A stretch of DNA of 64,000 bases from Cellulomonas telluris. GTDB taxonomy: Bacteria; Actinomycetota; Actinomycetes; Actinomycetales; Cellulomonadaceae. Under the pieces are notes generated by a model. It saw only the letters and a program-made list of their open reading frames with translations, was not told the origin of the DNA and made no database searches. Shown one piece after another: positions 36,258 through 44,794 of the stretch. Made by a program: the position numbers and the translations under genes. The stretch is taken from the NCBI RefSeq assembly GCF_004886325.1, contig NZ_QXFN01000005.1:248001-312000 (forward strand). Reading direction: 5' to 3'. Within the stretch, counting starts at the first letter, position 1; each line of letters starts with the position of its first letter.

Positions 36258-37511
36258 ATGAGCGACCTCCCCGAGGGCTACCGCCTCCTCCAGCTGCCCG
36301 CGGAGCGGCAGGACGAGTTCCTGGCCGTCGACCGACTCGCGTTCGTCGTCCCCCCGGACCCCGCCGTCGACGCGGTGGTCCCGTTCCCCGTCCCGCACGA
36401 CCGCATGGTCGGCGTCGAGGCGCCGGACGGCTCCGTCGCCGCGGTGCACGGCTCCTACCCCTTCCGGCTCCCCGTGCCCGGCGGGGTCGTGCCCTGCGCC
36501 GGCCTCACCTGGGTCGGGGTGCGCCCCGACCAGCGCCGGCGCGGCCTGCTGCGCGCGATGGTCCGCGCGCACCTCGACCGCTCCCTGGCCCGCGGCGAGG
36601 TCGTGTCGGCGCTGTTCGCCGCCGAGGCGCCCATCTACGGGCGGTTCGGGTACGGGTGCGCGGCCGACGACCTGCGGCTGACCCTGCCGCGCCGGGCGGC
36701 CCTGCGTCCCGTCGCGGGCAGCGCGGAGCTGGACGTGCGCCTCGAGGCGGCGGACGTGGAGCGCCACGGCGCCCTGATCGACGACCTGCACGTCCGGGCC
36801 GGCGCCGGCCGTCCCGGCTGGGCGACGCGCACGACGCCCGCGCTGCGGACGCGTGCCCTGGTCGACCCGCCGCCGTGGCGGGACGGCGCGGAGCCGCTGC
36901 TGGTCGCCCTCGTCGCCGACGCGGCGGGCGAGGTCCGCGCGGCTGCGACGTTCGCGCGCAAGCCGGCGTGGGAGCCCTCCGGGCCGGCGTTCGTGGTGAA
37001 GGTGCGCGAGGCCCTCGCGGTCGACGCCGCCGCCGCGCACCGCCTGTGGTCGTTCCTGCTCGACCTCGACCTCACCGCCACGGTGGAGACGCCGATGCTG
37101 CCGGTCGACGACGTGCTCACGCACCTGCTCGTCGACCCCCGCCCGGGGCGTCCGCGGCTCGCCGACAACGTCTGGGTGCGCCTGCTCGACCTGCCGGCCG
37201 CGCTGGCCTCGCGGCGGTACGCGGCGCCGCTCGACGTCGTGCTCGACGTGCGGGACGGCCTGCTGCCGCAGAACGCGGGGCGCTGGCGGCTCGCGGCCGC
37301 CCCGGACGACGCCGTCGAGGTGACGCGCACCGACGCCGAGCCGGACCTCGTGCTCGACGTGCGCGAGCTCGGCGCGGCCTACCTCGGCGGGCGCTCCCTC
37401 GCCGCGATGGCGCGGGCGGGGCTGGTCACGGTCCGCGACGGCGTGGACGTCGACGCGGTGGCGGCGGCCCTCGCCTGGCCCGTCGCCCCCGTGTGCAGCT
37501 GGGTGTTCTGA
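36258..37511 (+). CDS. GNAT acetyltransferase, Eis family
   Basis: A 417-residue two-GNAT plus SCP-domain protein like mycobacterial Eis, which acetylates lysines and aminoglycosides at many positions. The acetyl-CoA loop is VGVRPDQRRRGLLRAMVRAH. The catalytic Tyr equivalent is in IYGRFGYGCA, and the chain ends with Phe, whose carboxylate serves as base in Eis. The C-terminal sterol-carrier-like domain spans about 300-417. The ATG at 36258 is read after the cluster CCACCATGGGCCC. It is a stand-alone gene, convergent with rpiB. Confidence 0.87.
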   Translation: MSDLPEGYRLLQLPAERQDEFLAVDRLAFVVPPDPAVDAVVPFPVPHDRMVGVEAPDGSVAAVHGSYPFRLPVPGGVVPCAGLTWVGVRPDQRRRGLLRAMVRAHLDRSLARGEVVSALFAAEAPIYGRFGYGCAADDLRLTLPRRAALRPVAGSAELDVRLEAADVERHGALIDDLHVRAGAGRPGWATRTTPALRTRALVDPPPWRDGAEPLLVALVADAAGEVRAAATFARKPAWEPSGPAFVVKVREALAVDAAAAHRLWSFLLDLDLTATVETPMLPVDDVLTHLLVDPRPGRPRLADNVWVRLLDLPAALASRRYAAPLDVVLDVRDGLLPQNAGRWRLAAAPDDAVEVTRTDAEPDLVLDVRELGAAYLGGRSLAAMARAGLVTVRDGVDVDAVAAALAWPVAPVCSWVF

Positions 37512-37522
37512 CCGGGCTCGTG

Positions 37523-37975
37523 TCAGCCGCGCGAGCGCTCGTACGCCGCCATCTCGTCGATGCGGCGCTGGTGGCGCGGGTCGCCGCTGAACGGCTCCGC
37601 GAGGAACGCGTCGACGAGCGCGAGGGCCTCGTCCACGGAGTGCTGGCGCGCACCGATCGCGACCACGTTCGCGTCGTTGTGCTGGCGGCCGAGCCGGGCG
37701 GTGTCGAGGTTCCACGCGAGCGCCGCGCGCACGCCCGTCACCTTGTTGGCGGCGATCTGCTCGCCGTTGCCGGACCCGCCGATGACGACCGCGAGCGAAC
37801 CGGGGTCGGCGACGACGGCCTCACCGGCCGCGATGCAGAAGGACGGGTAGTCGTCCTCCTTGTCGTACTCGTGCGCGCCGTGGTCCACGACCTCGTGGTC
37901 CGCGGCGCGCAGGTGCTCGACGAGCGCGGCCTTGAGCTCGTACCCGGCGTGGTCGGCGGCGACGTGGATGCGCAT
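37523..37975 (-). CDS. rpiB: Ribose-5-phosphate isomerase B
   Basis: A 150-residue RpiB-type sugar isomerase (pentose phosphate pathway). Phosphate-binding and active-site motifs: VAADHAGYELKAALVEHL at the N-terminus, VIGGSGNGEQIAANKVTGVR (the actinobacterial form has Ser in place of the usual Cys), and DANVVAIGARQ. Length is normal. Only 11 bp separate its stop from the convergent acetyltransferase. Confidence 0.95.
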   Translation of the reverse strand: MRIHVAADHAGYELKAALVEHLRAADHEVVDHGAHEYDKEDDYPSFCIAAGEAVVADPGSLAVVIGGSGNGEQIAANKVTGVRAALAWNLDTARLGRQHNDANVVAIGARQHSVDEALALVDAFLAEPFSGDPRHQRRIDEMAAYERSRG

Positions 37976-38034
37976 GGGGTCATCCTGCCGCAGCGCGACG
38001 TCTACGACGCACCCGCGTCCGTAGGCTGTCGCGC

Positions 38035-40023
38035 ATGACCCGCAGCGGACTCCCCCTCGAGGACCTGGACCCGACGACGCGCCCCCAGGACGACCTGTAC
38101 GCCTACGTGAACGGCCGCTGGGCCGCCTCCCACGTCATCCCCCCGGACCGCGCGATGGACGGCACGTTCCGCGCCCTGCACGACGAGGCCGAGCGCCAGG
38201 TCCGCGACATCATCACGGACGCGGCGGCGGCCGGCGGCGACGCCGACGGCGTCGAGGCGAAGATCGGCGCGCTGTACGCGAGCTTCATGGACACCGACGC
38301 CGTGGAGGCGGCCGGGCTGGAGCCGCTGCGCGAGGACCTCGCCCTCGTCGACCGCGCGACCACGTCGCAGGAGCTGACCGCCGCGCTGGGTGCGCTGCAG
38401 CGCACGGGTGCCGCGGGCGTCGTGGAGTTCTACGTCGACAACGACGCCAAGGACCCCGACACGTACGTCGTGCACCTCGTCCAGGGCGGCCTCGGCCTGC
38501 CCGACGAGGCCTACTACCGCGAGGAGCAGCACGCCGCGCTGCTGGCGGCGTACCGGCCGCACGTGGCGCGCATGCTCGGGCTCGTCCGGGACGTGTCGGG
38601 CGTCGTCGGCGCGGGCGACCCGGAGGACCTGTCCGAGCGCGTGGTCGCCCTCGAGACCCGCCTCGCTGCGGCGCACTGGGACGTCGTCAAGGACCGCGAC
38701 GCCGACCTGACCTACAACCCGATGACGCTGGCCGAGCTCGCGGAGCGTGCGCCGGGCTTCGACTGGCGGGCGTGGGCCGTGGCCCTCGGCGCGCCCGAGG
38801 GTGCGCTGGACCGCCTGGTGGTGCGCGAGCCGTCGTTCGCCGAGGGCTTCGCGCAGGCGTGGACCGACGTGCCCCTCGCGGACTGGCAGGCCTGGGCGAC
38901 GTACCACGTGGTCTCCTCGCGCGCCCCGTACCTGACGGACGCGCTGGTGCAGGCGAACTTCGACTTCTACGGCCGCACGCTCACCGGCGCGCAGGAGCTG
39001 CGCGAGCGGTGGAAGCGGGGCGTGGGCCTCGTGCAGGGCGCGCTCGGCGAGGCGGTCGGCAAGGTGTACGTCGAGCGGCACTTCCCGCCGACGCACAAGG
39101 AGCGCATGGACGCCCTCGTCGGCCACCTCATCGAGGCCTACCGCGAGTCGATCTCCCGTCTCGACTGGATGGGCGAGGAGACCCGCGCGAAGGCGCTCGC
39201 GAAGCTCGAGAAGTTCACGCCCAAGATCGGCTACCCGGTGCGCTGGCGCGACTACTCGGCCCTCGAGGTGCGCGCGGACGACCTGGTCGGCAACGTGCGC
39301 CGCGCGAACGCGTTCGAGCAGGACCGCGAGCTGGGCAAGATCGGCAACCCGATCGACCGCGACGAGTGGTTCATGACCCCGCAGACCGTGAACGCCTACT
39401 ACAACCCGGGGATGAACGAGATCGTGTTCCCCGCGGCGATCCTGCAGCCGCCGTTCTTCGACGCCGACGCGGACGACGCGGTGAACTTCGGCGGGATCGG
39501 GGCCGTCATCGGCCACGAGATCGGGCACGGGTTCGACGACCAGGGGTCGAAGTACGACGGCGACGGCCGGCTCGAGGACTGGTGGACGGCCGAGGACCGC
39601 GCCGAGTTCGAGCGGCGGACGAAGGCGCTCGTCGCCCAGTACGACGGCTACTCCCCGAAGCAGCTCGGCGGCACCCACCACGTGAACGGCGAGCTCACCG
39701 TCGGCGAGAACATCGGCGACCTCGGCGGGCTCGCGATCGCGATCACCGCCTACCGCATCGCGCTGGGCCGCCCCCTGGAGGAGGCGCCCGTGCTCGACGG
39801 GTACACGGGCCTGCAGCGCGTGTTCCTCGGGTGGGCGCAGTCGTGGCGGACGAAGGGCCGCGACGAGGAGGTGGTCCGGCGCCTGGCGACCGACCCGCAC
39901 GCGCCGGACGAGTTCCGCTGCAACGGCGTCGTGCGCAACATCGACGAGTTCTACGCCGCGTTCGACGTGCAGCCCGGCGACGGGCTGTGGCTCGACCCGG
40001 CGGACCGCGTCCACATCTGGTGA
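38035..40023 (+). CDS. M13 family zinc metallopeptidase (PepO/neprilysin-like)
   Basis: A 662-residue peptidase. The zinc site is VIGHEIGHGFDDQG (HExxH) with the third ligand in GENIGDLGG; NAYYNPGMNEIVFPAAILQP is the conserved substrate-binding block (NAYY). No signal peptide or membrane anchor, so it should be cytoplasmic, as in other bacterial PepO oligopeptidases that degrade peptides up to about 30 residues. The ATG at 38035 lies 59 bp from the divergent rpiB start. Confidence 0.93.
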   Translation: MTRSGLPLEDLDPTTRPQDDLYAYVNGRWAASHVIPPDRAMDGTFRALHDEAERQVRDIITDAAAAGGDADGVEAKIGALYASFMDTDAVEAAGLEPLREDLALVDRATTSQELTAALGALQRTGAAGVVEFYVDNDAKDPDTYVVHLVQGGLGLPDEAYYREEQHAALLAAYRPHVARMLGLVRDVSGVVGAGDPEDLSERVVALETRLAAAHWDVVKDRDADLTYNPMTLAELAERAPGFDWRAWAVALGAPEGALDRLVVREPSFAEGFAQAWTDVPLADWQAWATYHVVSSRAPYLTDALVQANFDFYGRTLTGAQELRERWKRGVGLVQGALGEAVGKVYVERHFPPTHKERMDALVGHLIEAYRESISRLDWMGEETRAKALAKLEKFTPKIGYPVRWRDYSALEVRADDLVGNVRRANAFEQDRELGKIGNPIDRDEWFMTPQTVNAYYNPGMNEIVFPAAILQPPFFDADADDAVNFGGIGAVIGHEIGHGFDDQGSKYDGDGRLEDWWTAEDRAEFERRTKALVAQYDGYSPKQLGGTHHVNGELTVGENIGDLGGLAIAITAYRIALGRPLEEAPVLDGYTGLQRVFLGWAQSWRTKGRDEEVVRRLATDPHAPDEFRCNGVVRNIDEFYAAFDVQPGDGLWLDPADRVHIW

Positions 40024-40029
40024 CGCCCG

Positions 40030-40068
40030 CCGGTCGGTGCCGCTCCGCGCAGGGGCGGCACCGGCCGG
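40030..40068. terminator. Terminator after the M13 peptidase
   Basis: A 14-bp stem with one U-G pair (40030-40043 with 40055-40068) and an 11-base loop between convergent genes. Confidence 0.65.
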
Positions 40069-40073
40069 GAGGC

Positions 40074-40607
40074 TCAGGGCAGCTCGCTCCAGTCGGCGCG
40101 GGCGAGCCGGAAGCCCACACCGCCCGGGCCGGTGCAGGTCACGCCGTCGGTGCCGGCCCCGCACGTCCAGTCGCCGACCGTCGTCTCCCTGCCGTACTCG
40201 AGGCGGGTCGCGCCGGGCGCGGCGACCGCCGGCGGCTCGTCCTCGACGCACGCGAACGCGAAGCCCTGCGCGTCGAGCCGCACGACGTTGCCCGTCGTGC
40301 CCTCGCACCCGGCGACCTGCGGGGGCGCGTAGGTGAAGCTCGCGATGCGGCACTCGACGCCGCCCGCGGTCATGTCGCAGCCGATGTTGCCGCTGGGCAG
40401 CACGAACGAGACCGGCTCCGGCTCGGCCGTCGCCTCGCCCGTGGGCGCGGCCGTGCCCGTCGCGGTCGGCCCGCCCGCGGCGCCCTCGTCCGGGCCGCCC
40501 CCGCGCAGGGCGAAGAGCAGCACGACGAGCACCACGACGAGCACCACGTCGACCGCGAGGAACGCCTTCATGCCGGGGCTGAGCCCGGCGAGCCCACGGC
40601 CGGCCAT
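40074..40607 (-). CDS. Membrane-anchored Cys-rich protein of unknown function
   Basis: A 177-residue protein. One transmembrane helix (about 14-36) is followed by a Thr/Ala/Pro linker (about 40-65) and a small domain (about 66-177) with three Cys pairs likely to form disulfides: FVLPSGNIGCDMTAGGVECR, CEGTT...FAC and WTCGAGTDGVTC. The SGNIGC start resembles the DUF6636 group of secreted actinobacterial proteins. Function unknown. Its start overlaps the stop of the DsbA-family gene, so the pair is one operon. Confidence 0.75.
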   Translation of the reverse strand: MAGRGLAGLSPGMKAFLAVDVVLVVVLVVLLFALRGGGPDEGAAGGPTATGTAAPTGEATAEPEPVSFVLPSGNIGCDMTAGGVECRIASFTYAPPQVAGCEGTTGNVVRLDAQGFAFACVEDEPPAVAAPGATRLEYGRETTVGDWTCGAGTDGVTCTGPGGVGFRLARADWSELP

Positions 40608-41239
40608 CAGGACCCCCGCGCCGCCCCGCCGTCGGGGGCGTCGTCGAGGATCGGTCCGACGGTGCGCGTGCGCTTGAGCTCGTAGAAGCCGGGCACGCTC
40701 GTGACCAGCGCGAGCCCGTCGAAGAGCCGGCCCGCGTCCTCGCCCTTCGGTGCGGGCGTCATGACCGGGCCGAAGAAGCCGACGCCGTCGATCGCGACGA
40801 CGGGCGTGCCGACGTCGTCGCCGACGAGCTCCATCGCCTGCGCGTGGGAGGCACGCAGCAGGTCGTCGACCTCCTGCGTGGCGGCCACGTCGGCGAGCGC
40901 GGCGGGCAGCCCGACCTCGGCGAGGGACTCCGCGACGATCGCGTCGGTGTCACGGCGCCCGCCGGGGTGCCGGCGCGTGCCCATCGCGTCGTACAGCGGC
41001 TTGAGGACCTCGTCGCCGTGGTCGCGCGCGGCGGCGACGAGGACGCGGACCGGACCCCACGACTCGTCCATGAGGCGCCGGTAGTCCTCGGGCAGGTCGC
41101 GTCCCTCGTTGAGCACCGACAGGCTCATGACGTGCCAGCGGACGTCGACGTCGCGGACGCGCTCGACCTCGGTCATCCACCGCGACGTCATCCACGCCCA
41201 CGGGCAGGCGGGGTCGAACCAGAAGTCGACGACGGGCAC
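40607..41239 (-). CDS. DsbA-family protein, Rv2466c (mycothiol-dependent reductase) type
   Basis: A 210-residue thioredoxin-fold protein close to mycobacterial Rv2466c: [56 protein letters not shown] and [14 protein letters not shown] all align by eye. Rv2466c has a CPWC site and reduces substrates with mycothiol; here the site is CPWA (Cys12), leaving a single Cys and thus a monothiol mechanism if active. The GTG at 41239 is chosen for the AGGAG upstream and the family N-terminus. The DUF6636-like gene follows in the operon. Confidence 0.88.
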   Translation of the reverse strand: MPVVDFWFDPACPWAWMTSRWMTEVERVRDVDVRWHVMSLSVLNEGRDLPEDYRRLMDESWGPVRVLVAAARDHGDEVLKPLYDAMGTRRHPGGRRDTDAIVAESLAEVGLPAALADVAATQEVDDLLRASHAQAMELVGDDVGTPVVAIDGVGFFGPVMTPAPKGEDAGRLFDGLALVTSVPGFYELKRTRTVGPILDDAPDGGAARGS

Positions 41240-41554
41240 GGGCCACTCCTTCCGACAGGGGCGACGGCGACCCTGCCGCAGGGGCGGCAGGACGTCGGCG
41301 TCGCGCGGGGGCAAGCCCATCACACGACGCCCGGCCACGCGAAACCACCCAGGTCACCCACGGGGGCGGGCGGGGGCACCGTGGCATGATCGTCCCGGCC
41401 GCGACCCCGCGGCCCGTACGACCGTCACGGCCGACCCCGTACCTGCCCGCGCCACCCGCGCCCCGGGCCCCGCGCCCACCGCAGGGCGTCGCCGACCCGG
41501 CGGTCGCCGCCGACCTCCTCGCGGCCACCGCCGCCGACCGATCGGAGCCGATCC
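41240..41554. other. Intergenic region between divergent DsbA-type gene and pepN
   Basis: 315 bp with no supported gene. It must hold both divergent promoters, but no clear -35/-10 pair is visible; CATGAT at 41385-41390 is a weak -10 candidate for pepN. Just before the pepN GTG lies a 14-bp dyad GATCGG-AG-CCGATC (41540-41553) that includes its GGAG ribosome-binding site. Confidence 0.5.
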
Positions 41555-44161
41555 GTGCCCGGAGAGAACCTCACCCGTGCCGAGGCCGCGGAGCGCGCCG
41601 CGCTCGTGCGCACGCACGCGTACGACGTCGCGCTCGACCTGACGACGAGCCCGAAGACGTTCGGGTCCGTCACGACGGTGCGCTTCTCGGCGACGCCGGG
41701 GGCGAGCACGTTCGTCGACCTCATCGCGCCGGCCGTGCACGAGGTCGTGCTCAACGGGCGCAGCCTCGACCCGGCGCAGGTCGTCTCCGACTCCCGCATC
41801 CGGCTGGACGACCTCGCCGAGGAGAACGAGCTGCGGGTCGTGGCCGAGTGCGCCTACATGCACACCGGCGAGGGCCTGCACCGGTTCGTCGACCCGGTCG
41901 ACGACGAGGTGTACCTGTACAGCCAGTTCGAGGTCGCGGACTCCCGCCGCGTGTTCGCGGTGTTCGAGCAGCCCGACCTCAAGGCGACGTTCACGTTCAC
42001 GGTGACGGCGCCCGCGCACTGGACCGTGGTGTCCAACTACCCGCAGGTGGGTGAGCCGGAGCGCGTCGAGGGCGGGCAGAACCGCAACGGCGGCCGCGAC
42101 GAGGGCACCGCGACGTGGCGGTTCGAGACCACGCCCCGCATCTCGTCGTACGTCACCGCGGTCGTCGCGGGGCCGTACCACGGCGAGCACCACTCGCTCG
42201 TGAGCGCGGACGGCCGGACGATCCCGCTCGGCGTGTACTGCCGCGCCTCGCTCGCCCAGCACCTCGACACCGACGAGATCCTGGACGTCACGCGCGCCGG
42301 CTTCCGGTTCTACGAGGAGCGCTTCGGCGTCCCCTACCCCTTCGCGAAGTACGACCAGCTGTTCGTGCCGGAGTTCAACGCGGGGGCGATGGAGAACGCC
42401 GGCGCGGTCACGTTCCTCGAGTCGTACGTCTTCCGGTCCAAGGTCCCCGAGGCCACCGTCGAGCGCCGCGCCGTGACGATCCTGCACGAGCTCGCGCACA
42501 TGTGGTTCGGCGACCTCGTGACGATGCGCTGGTGGGACGACCTGTGGCTGAACGAGTCGTTCGCGGAGTACGCGTCGACCCTCGCCGCAGCCGAGGCCAC
42601 GCGCTGGACGTCCGCGTGGACGACCTTCTCCTCGCTGGAGAAGTCGTGGGCGTACCGGCAGGACCAGCTGCCCTCGACCCACCCGATCGTGGCGGACATG
42701 CGCGACCTGGAGGACGTCGAGGTCAACTTCGACGGCATCACGTACGCCAAGGGCGCCTCGGTGCTCAAGCAGCTCGTCGCCTGGGTCGGCCAGGAGCAGT
42801 TCTTCGCCGGCGTGCGCGCGTACTTCGCGAAGCACGCGTGGGGCAACACGCAGCTGCGCGACCTGCTCGCCGAGCTCGAGGAGACGTCCGGCCGCGACCT
42901 GTCGGCGTGGTCGGCGCTGTGGCTCGAGCAGGCCGGCGTGACGCTGCTGCGCCCGGCGGTGGAGGTCGACGCGGACGGCACCGTCACCTCGTTCGCGGTG
43001 CTGCAGGAGGTCCCCGAGGAGCACCCGACGCAGCGGCCGCACCGGCTCGCGATCGGCGGGTACGACGTGCAGGACGTCGACGGCGCGCCGCGCCTGGTCC
43101 GCACGGTGCGCGTCGAGCTCGACGTGGACGGCGAGCGCACCGAGGTGCCGGAGCTCGTCGGCCGCCCGCGGCCGGCCCTGCTGCTCGTCAACGACGACGA
43201 CCTCGCGTACGCGAAGGTCCGTCTCGACGAGGCGTCGATGGCCACCGCGATCGCGCACCTCGACGGGTTCACCGACTCCCTGCCCCGCACGCTCGTGTGG
43301 GCCGCCGCCTGGGACGCCACGCGCGACGGGGAGACGCCCGCCCGCGACTTCGTGGACCTCGTGCTGAACAACGTCGCGCACGAGACGGACTCGTCCGTCG
43401 TGCTCGTGCTGCTGCGCCAGCTCACCACGACGCTCGACCTCTACGTCGCCCCCGAGCACCGCGCGGCCGCGCAGGTGGCCGCGGCCGACCGGCTGCTGGC
43501 CCTGGCGCAGGCCGCGCCGGCCGGCTCGGACCTGCAGCTGCAGCTCGTCAAGGCGTTCGCGGCCCGCTCGCGCACGCAGGCCCAGCTCGACGCGGTCGCG
43601 GACCTGCTCGACGGGCGGCGCACCCTCGACGGGCTGTCGGTGGACACCGACCTGCGGTGGGAGCTGCTGACGGCGCTCGTCGCGGGCGGCCGTGCCGGTG
43701 AGACGGACGTCGCGGCGCAGCTCTCGCAGGACGCGACCGCGACGGGTCAGCGCGCCGCGGCGGCCGCCCGTGCCGCGCTGCCGACGCCCGAGGCGAAGGA
43801 GCGCGCGTGGGCCGCCGTCGTCACGGGCGACGAGCTGCCGAACGCGCTGCAGGCCGCGACCATCAGCGGGTTCGGGCGCGTGCACGACGCCGGGCTCCTG
43901 CTGCCCTGGGTCGAGCCGTACTTCGCCGAGCTCGAGCGGGTGTGGTCCGAGAAGACGAACGAGATGGCGCAGAACGTCGTCCTCGGCCTGTACCCGACCC
44001 TGCTCGCCGACCACGCGGACGTCGACGTGCTGGGCGCCACCGACGCGTGGCTGGACGGGCACCCGGACGCCCCGGCGGCGCTGCGCCGCCTGGTGGCCGA
44101 GTCCCGCGACGGCGTGCGCCGGGCGCTGGCCGCCCAGGAGGCGGACCGCCGCCGCGGCTGA
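41555..44161 (+). CDS. pepN: Aminopeptidase N (M1 family)
   Basis: An 868-residue zinc aminopeptidase. The exopeptidase motif is FNAGAMENAGAVTF, the zinc motif is ILHELAHMWFGDLV with the distant Glu in LNESFAEYAS, and a following catalytic Tyr is in FDGITYAKGAS. The C-terminal ERAP1-like helical domain covers about 530-860. It trims N-terminal residues from peptides in the cytoplasm. The GTG at 41555 has GGAG 7 bases upstream and gives the typical MPGENLTRAEAAERA start. A strong terminator follows. Confidence 0.95.
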   Translation: MPGENLTRAEAAERAALVRTHAYDVALDLTTSPKTFGSVTTVRFSATPGASTFVDLIAPAVHEVVLNGRSLDPAQVVSDSRIRLDDLAEENELRVVAECAYMHTGEGLHRFVDPVDDEVYLYSQFEVADSRRVFAVFEQPDLKATFTFTVTAPAHWTVVSNYPQVGEPERVEGGQNRNGGRDEGTATWRFETTPRISSYVTAVVAGPYHGEHHSLVSADGRTIPLGVYCRASLAQHLDTDEILDVTRAGFRFYEERFGVPYPFAKYDQLFVPEFNAGAMENAGAVTFLESYVFRSKVPEATVERRAVTILHELAHMWFGDLVTMRWWDDLWLNESFAEYASTLAAAEATRWTSAWTTFSSLEKSWAYRQDQLPSTHPIVADMRDLEDVEVNFDGITYAKGASVLKQLVAWVGQEQFFAGVRAYFAKHAWGNTQLRDLLAELEETSGRDLSAWSALWLEQAGVTLLRPAVEVDADGTVTSFAVLQEVPEEHPTQRPHRLAIGGYDVQDVDGAPRLVRTVRVELDVDGERTEVPELVGRPRPALLLVNDDDLAYAKVRLDEASMATAIAHLDGFTDSLPRTLVWAAAWDATRDGETPARDFVDLVLNNVAHETDSSVVLVLLRQLTTTLDLYVAPEHRAAAQVAAADRLLALAQAAPAGSDLQLQLVKAFAARSRTQAQLDAVADLLDGRRTLDGLSVDTDLRWELLTALVAGGRAGETDVAAQLSQDATATGQRAAAAARAALPTPEAKERAWAAVVTGDELPNALQAATISGFGRVHDAGLLLPWVEPYFAELERVWSEKTNEMAQNVVLGLYPTLLADHADVDVLGATDAWLDGHPDAPAALRRLVAESRDGVRRALAAQEADRRRG

Positions 44162-44172
44162 CACGGCGCGGC

Positions 44173-44210
44173 ACGAGGGGCGACGCACCGTCGGGTGCGT
44201 CGCCCCTCGT
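44173..44210. terminator. Terminator after pepN, perfect 17-bp stem
   Basis: 44173-44189 pairs exactly with 44194-44210, 4-base loop. Its last base is the first base of the convergent kinase gene's stop codon complement, so it also serves that transcript. Confidence 0.85.
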
Positions 44211-44794
44211 CATGTCGCAGGCGGTCCGGCTGCCGCCACCGCGCGCAGGAGCGCCGCGGCCTCGCGCGGCGAGCGCAGCCGCACGACGCGGGTCGTGCCG
44301 GACGCCGCGAGCGCTGCGTAGCGCTCGCGGTACGCGTCGTGCATCGTCCACGACCACCGCACGATGTTCTCCTCCGGGTCGCGGCGCAACAGGTTGCCCA
44401 GCCGCTCCCGGTTGCCGTGCCAGAGCTCCTGGCGGGTGAGGCCGCGGCGGAGCGTGCGCCGCACGACGCGGCCCATCACGGTGCGACGGGGGTAGTCCAG
44501 CCAGACCACGGTGTCCGCGTCGTCGAGCATCCCGGCCAGGCGCGACTGCCAGCTGCCGTCGACCACCCAGCCGTCCGTGCCGGCGAGGCGCGCCCGCAGG
44601 TCCGCCCGGCCCTCGGCCGGGTCGCGGTGCACCCAGCCCGGCCCCCAGAACACCTCGTCCAGCTCGACGTGCGGCACGCCGAGCGCGGCCGCGAGCGCCC
44701 GCGCGTACGTCGTCTTCCCCGCCCCGGAGTTGCCGACGACGCGGACGCGCCGCAGGGGCGGGCCCGGCGGGAGGAGACGCTCCCCCGGGGTCAT
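44210..44794 (-). CDS. P-loop nucleotide kinase-like protein
   Basis: A 194-residue protein with Walker A VVGNSGAGKTTYARALAAAL (about 19-38) followed by the ELDEVFWGPGW block seen in the 'topology modulation protein'/adenylate-kinase-like group. Walker B-like VVWLDYPRR and an Arg-rich lid (RRTLRRGLTRQELW) fit a small-molecule or nucleotide kinase. Substrate unknown. The start overlaps the malQ stop (ATGA), so it is the second gene of a malQ operon. Confidence 0.8.
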   Translation of the reverse strand: MTPGERLLPPGPPLRRVRVVGNSGAGKTTYARALAAALGVPHVELDEVFWGPGWVHRDPAEGRADLRARLAGTDGWVVDGSWQSRLAGMLDDADTVVWLDYPRRTVMGRVVRRTLRRGLTRQELWHGNRERLGNLLRRDPEENIVRWSWTMHDAYRERYAALAASGTTRVVRLRSPREAAALLRAVAAAGPPAT

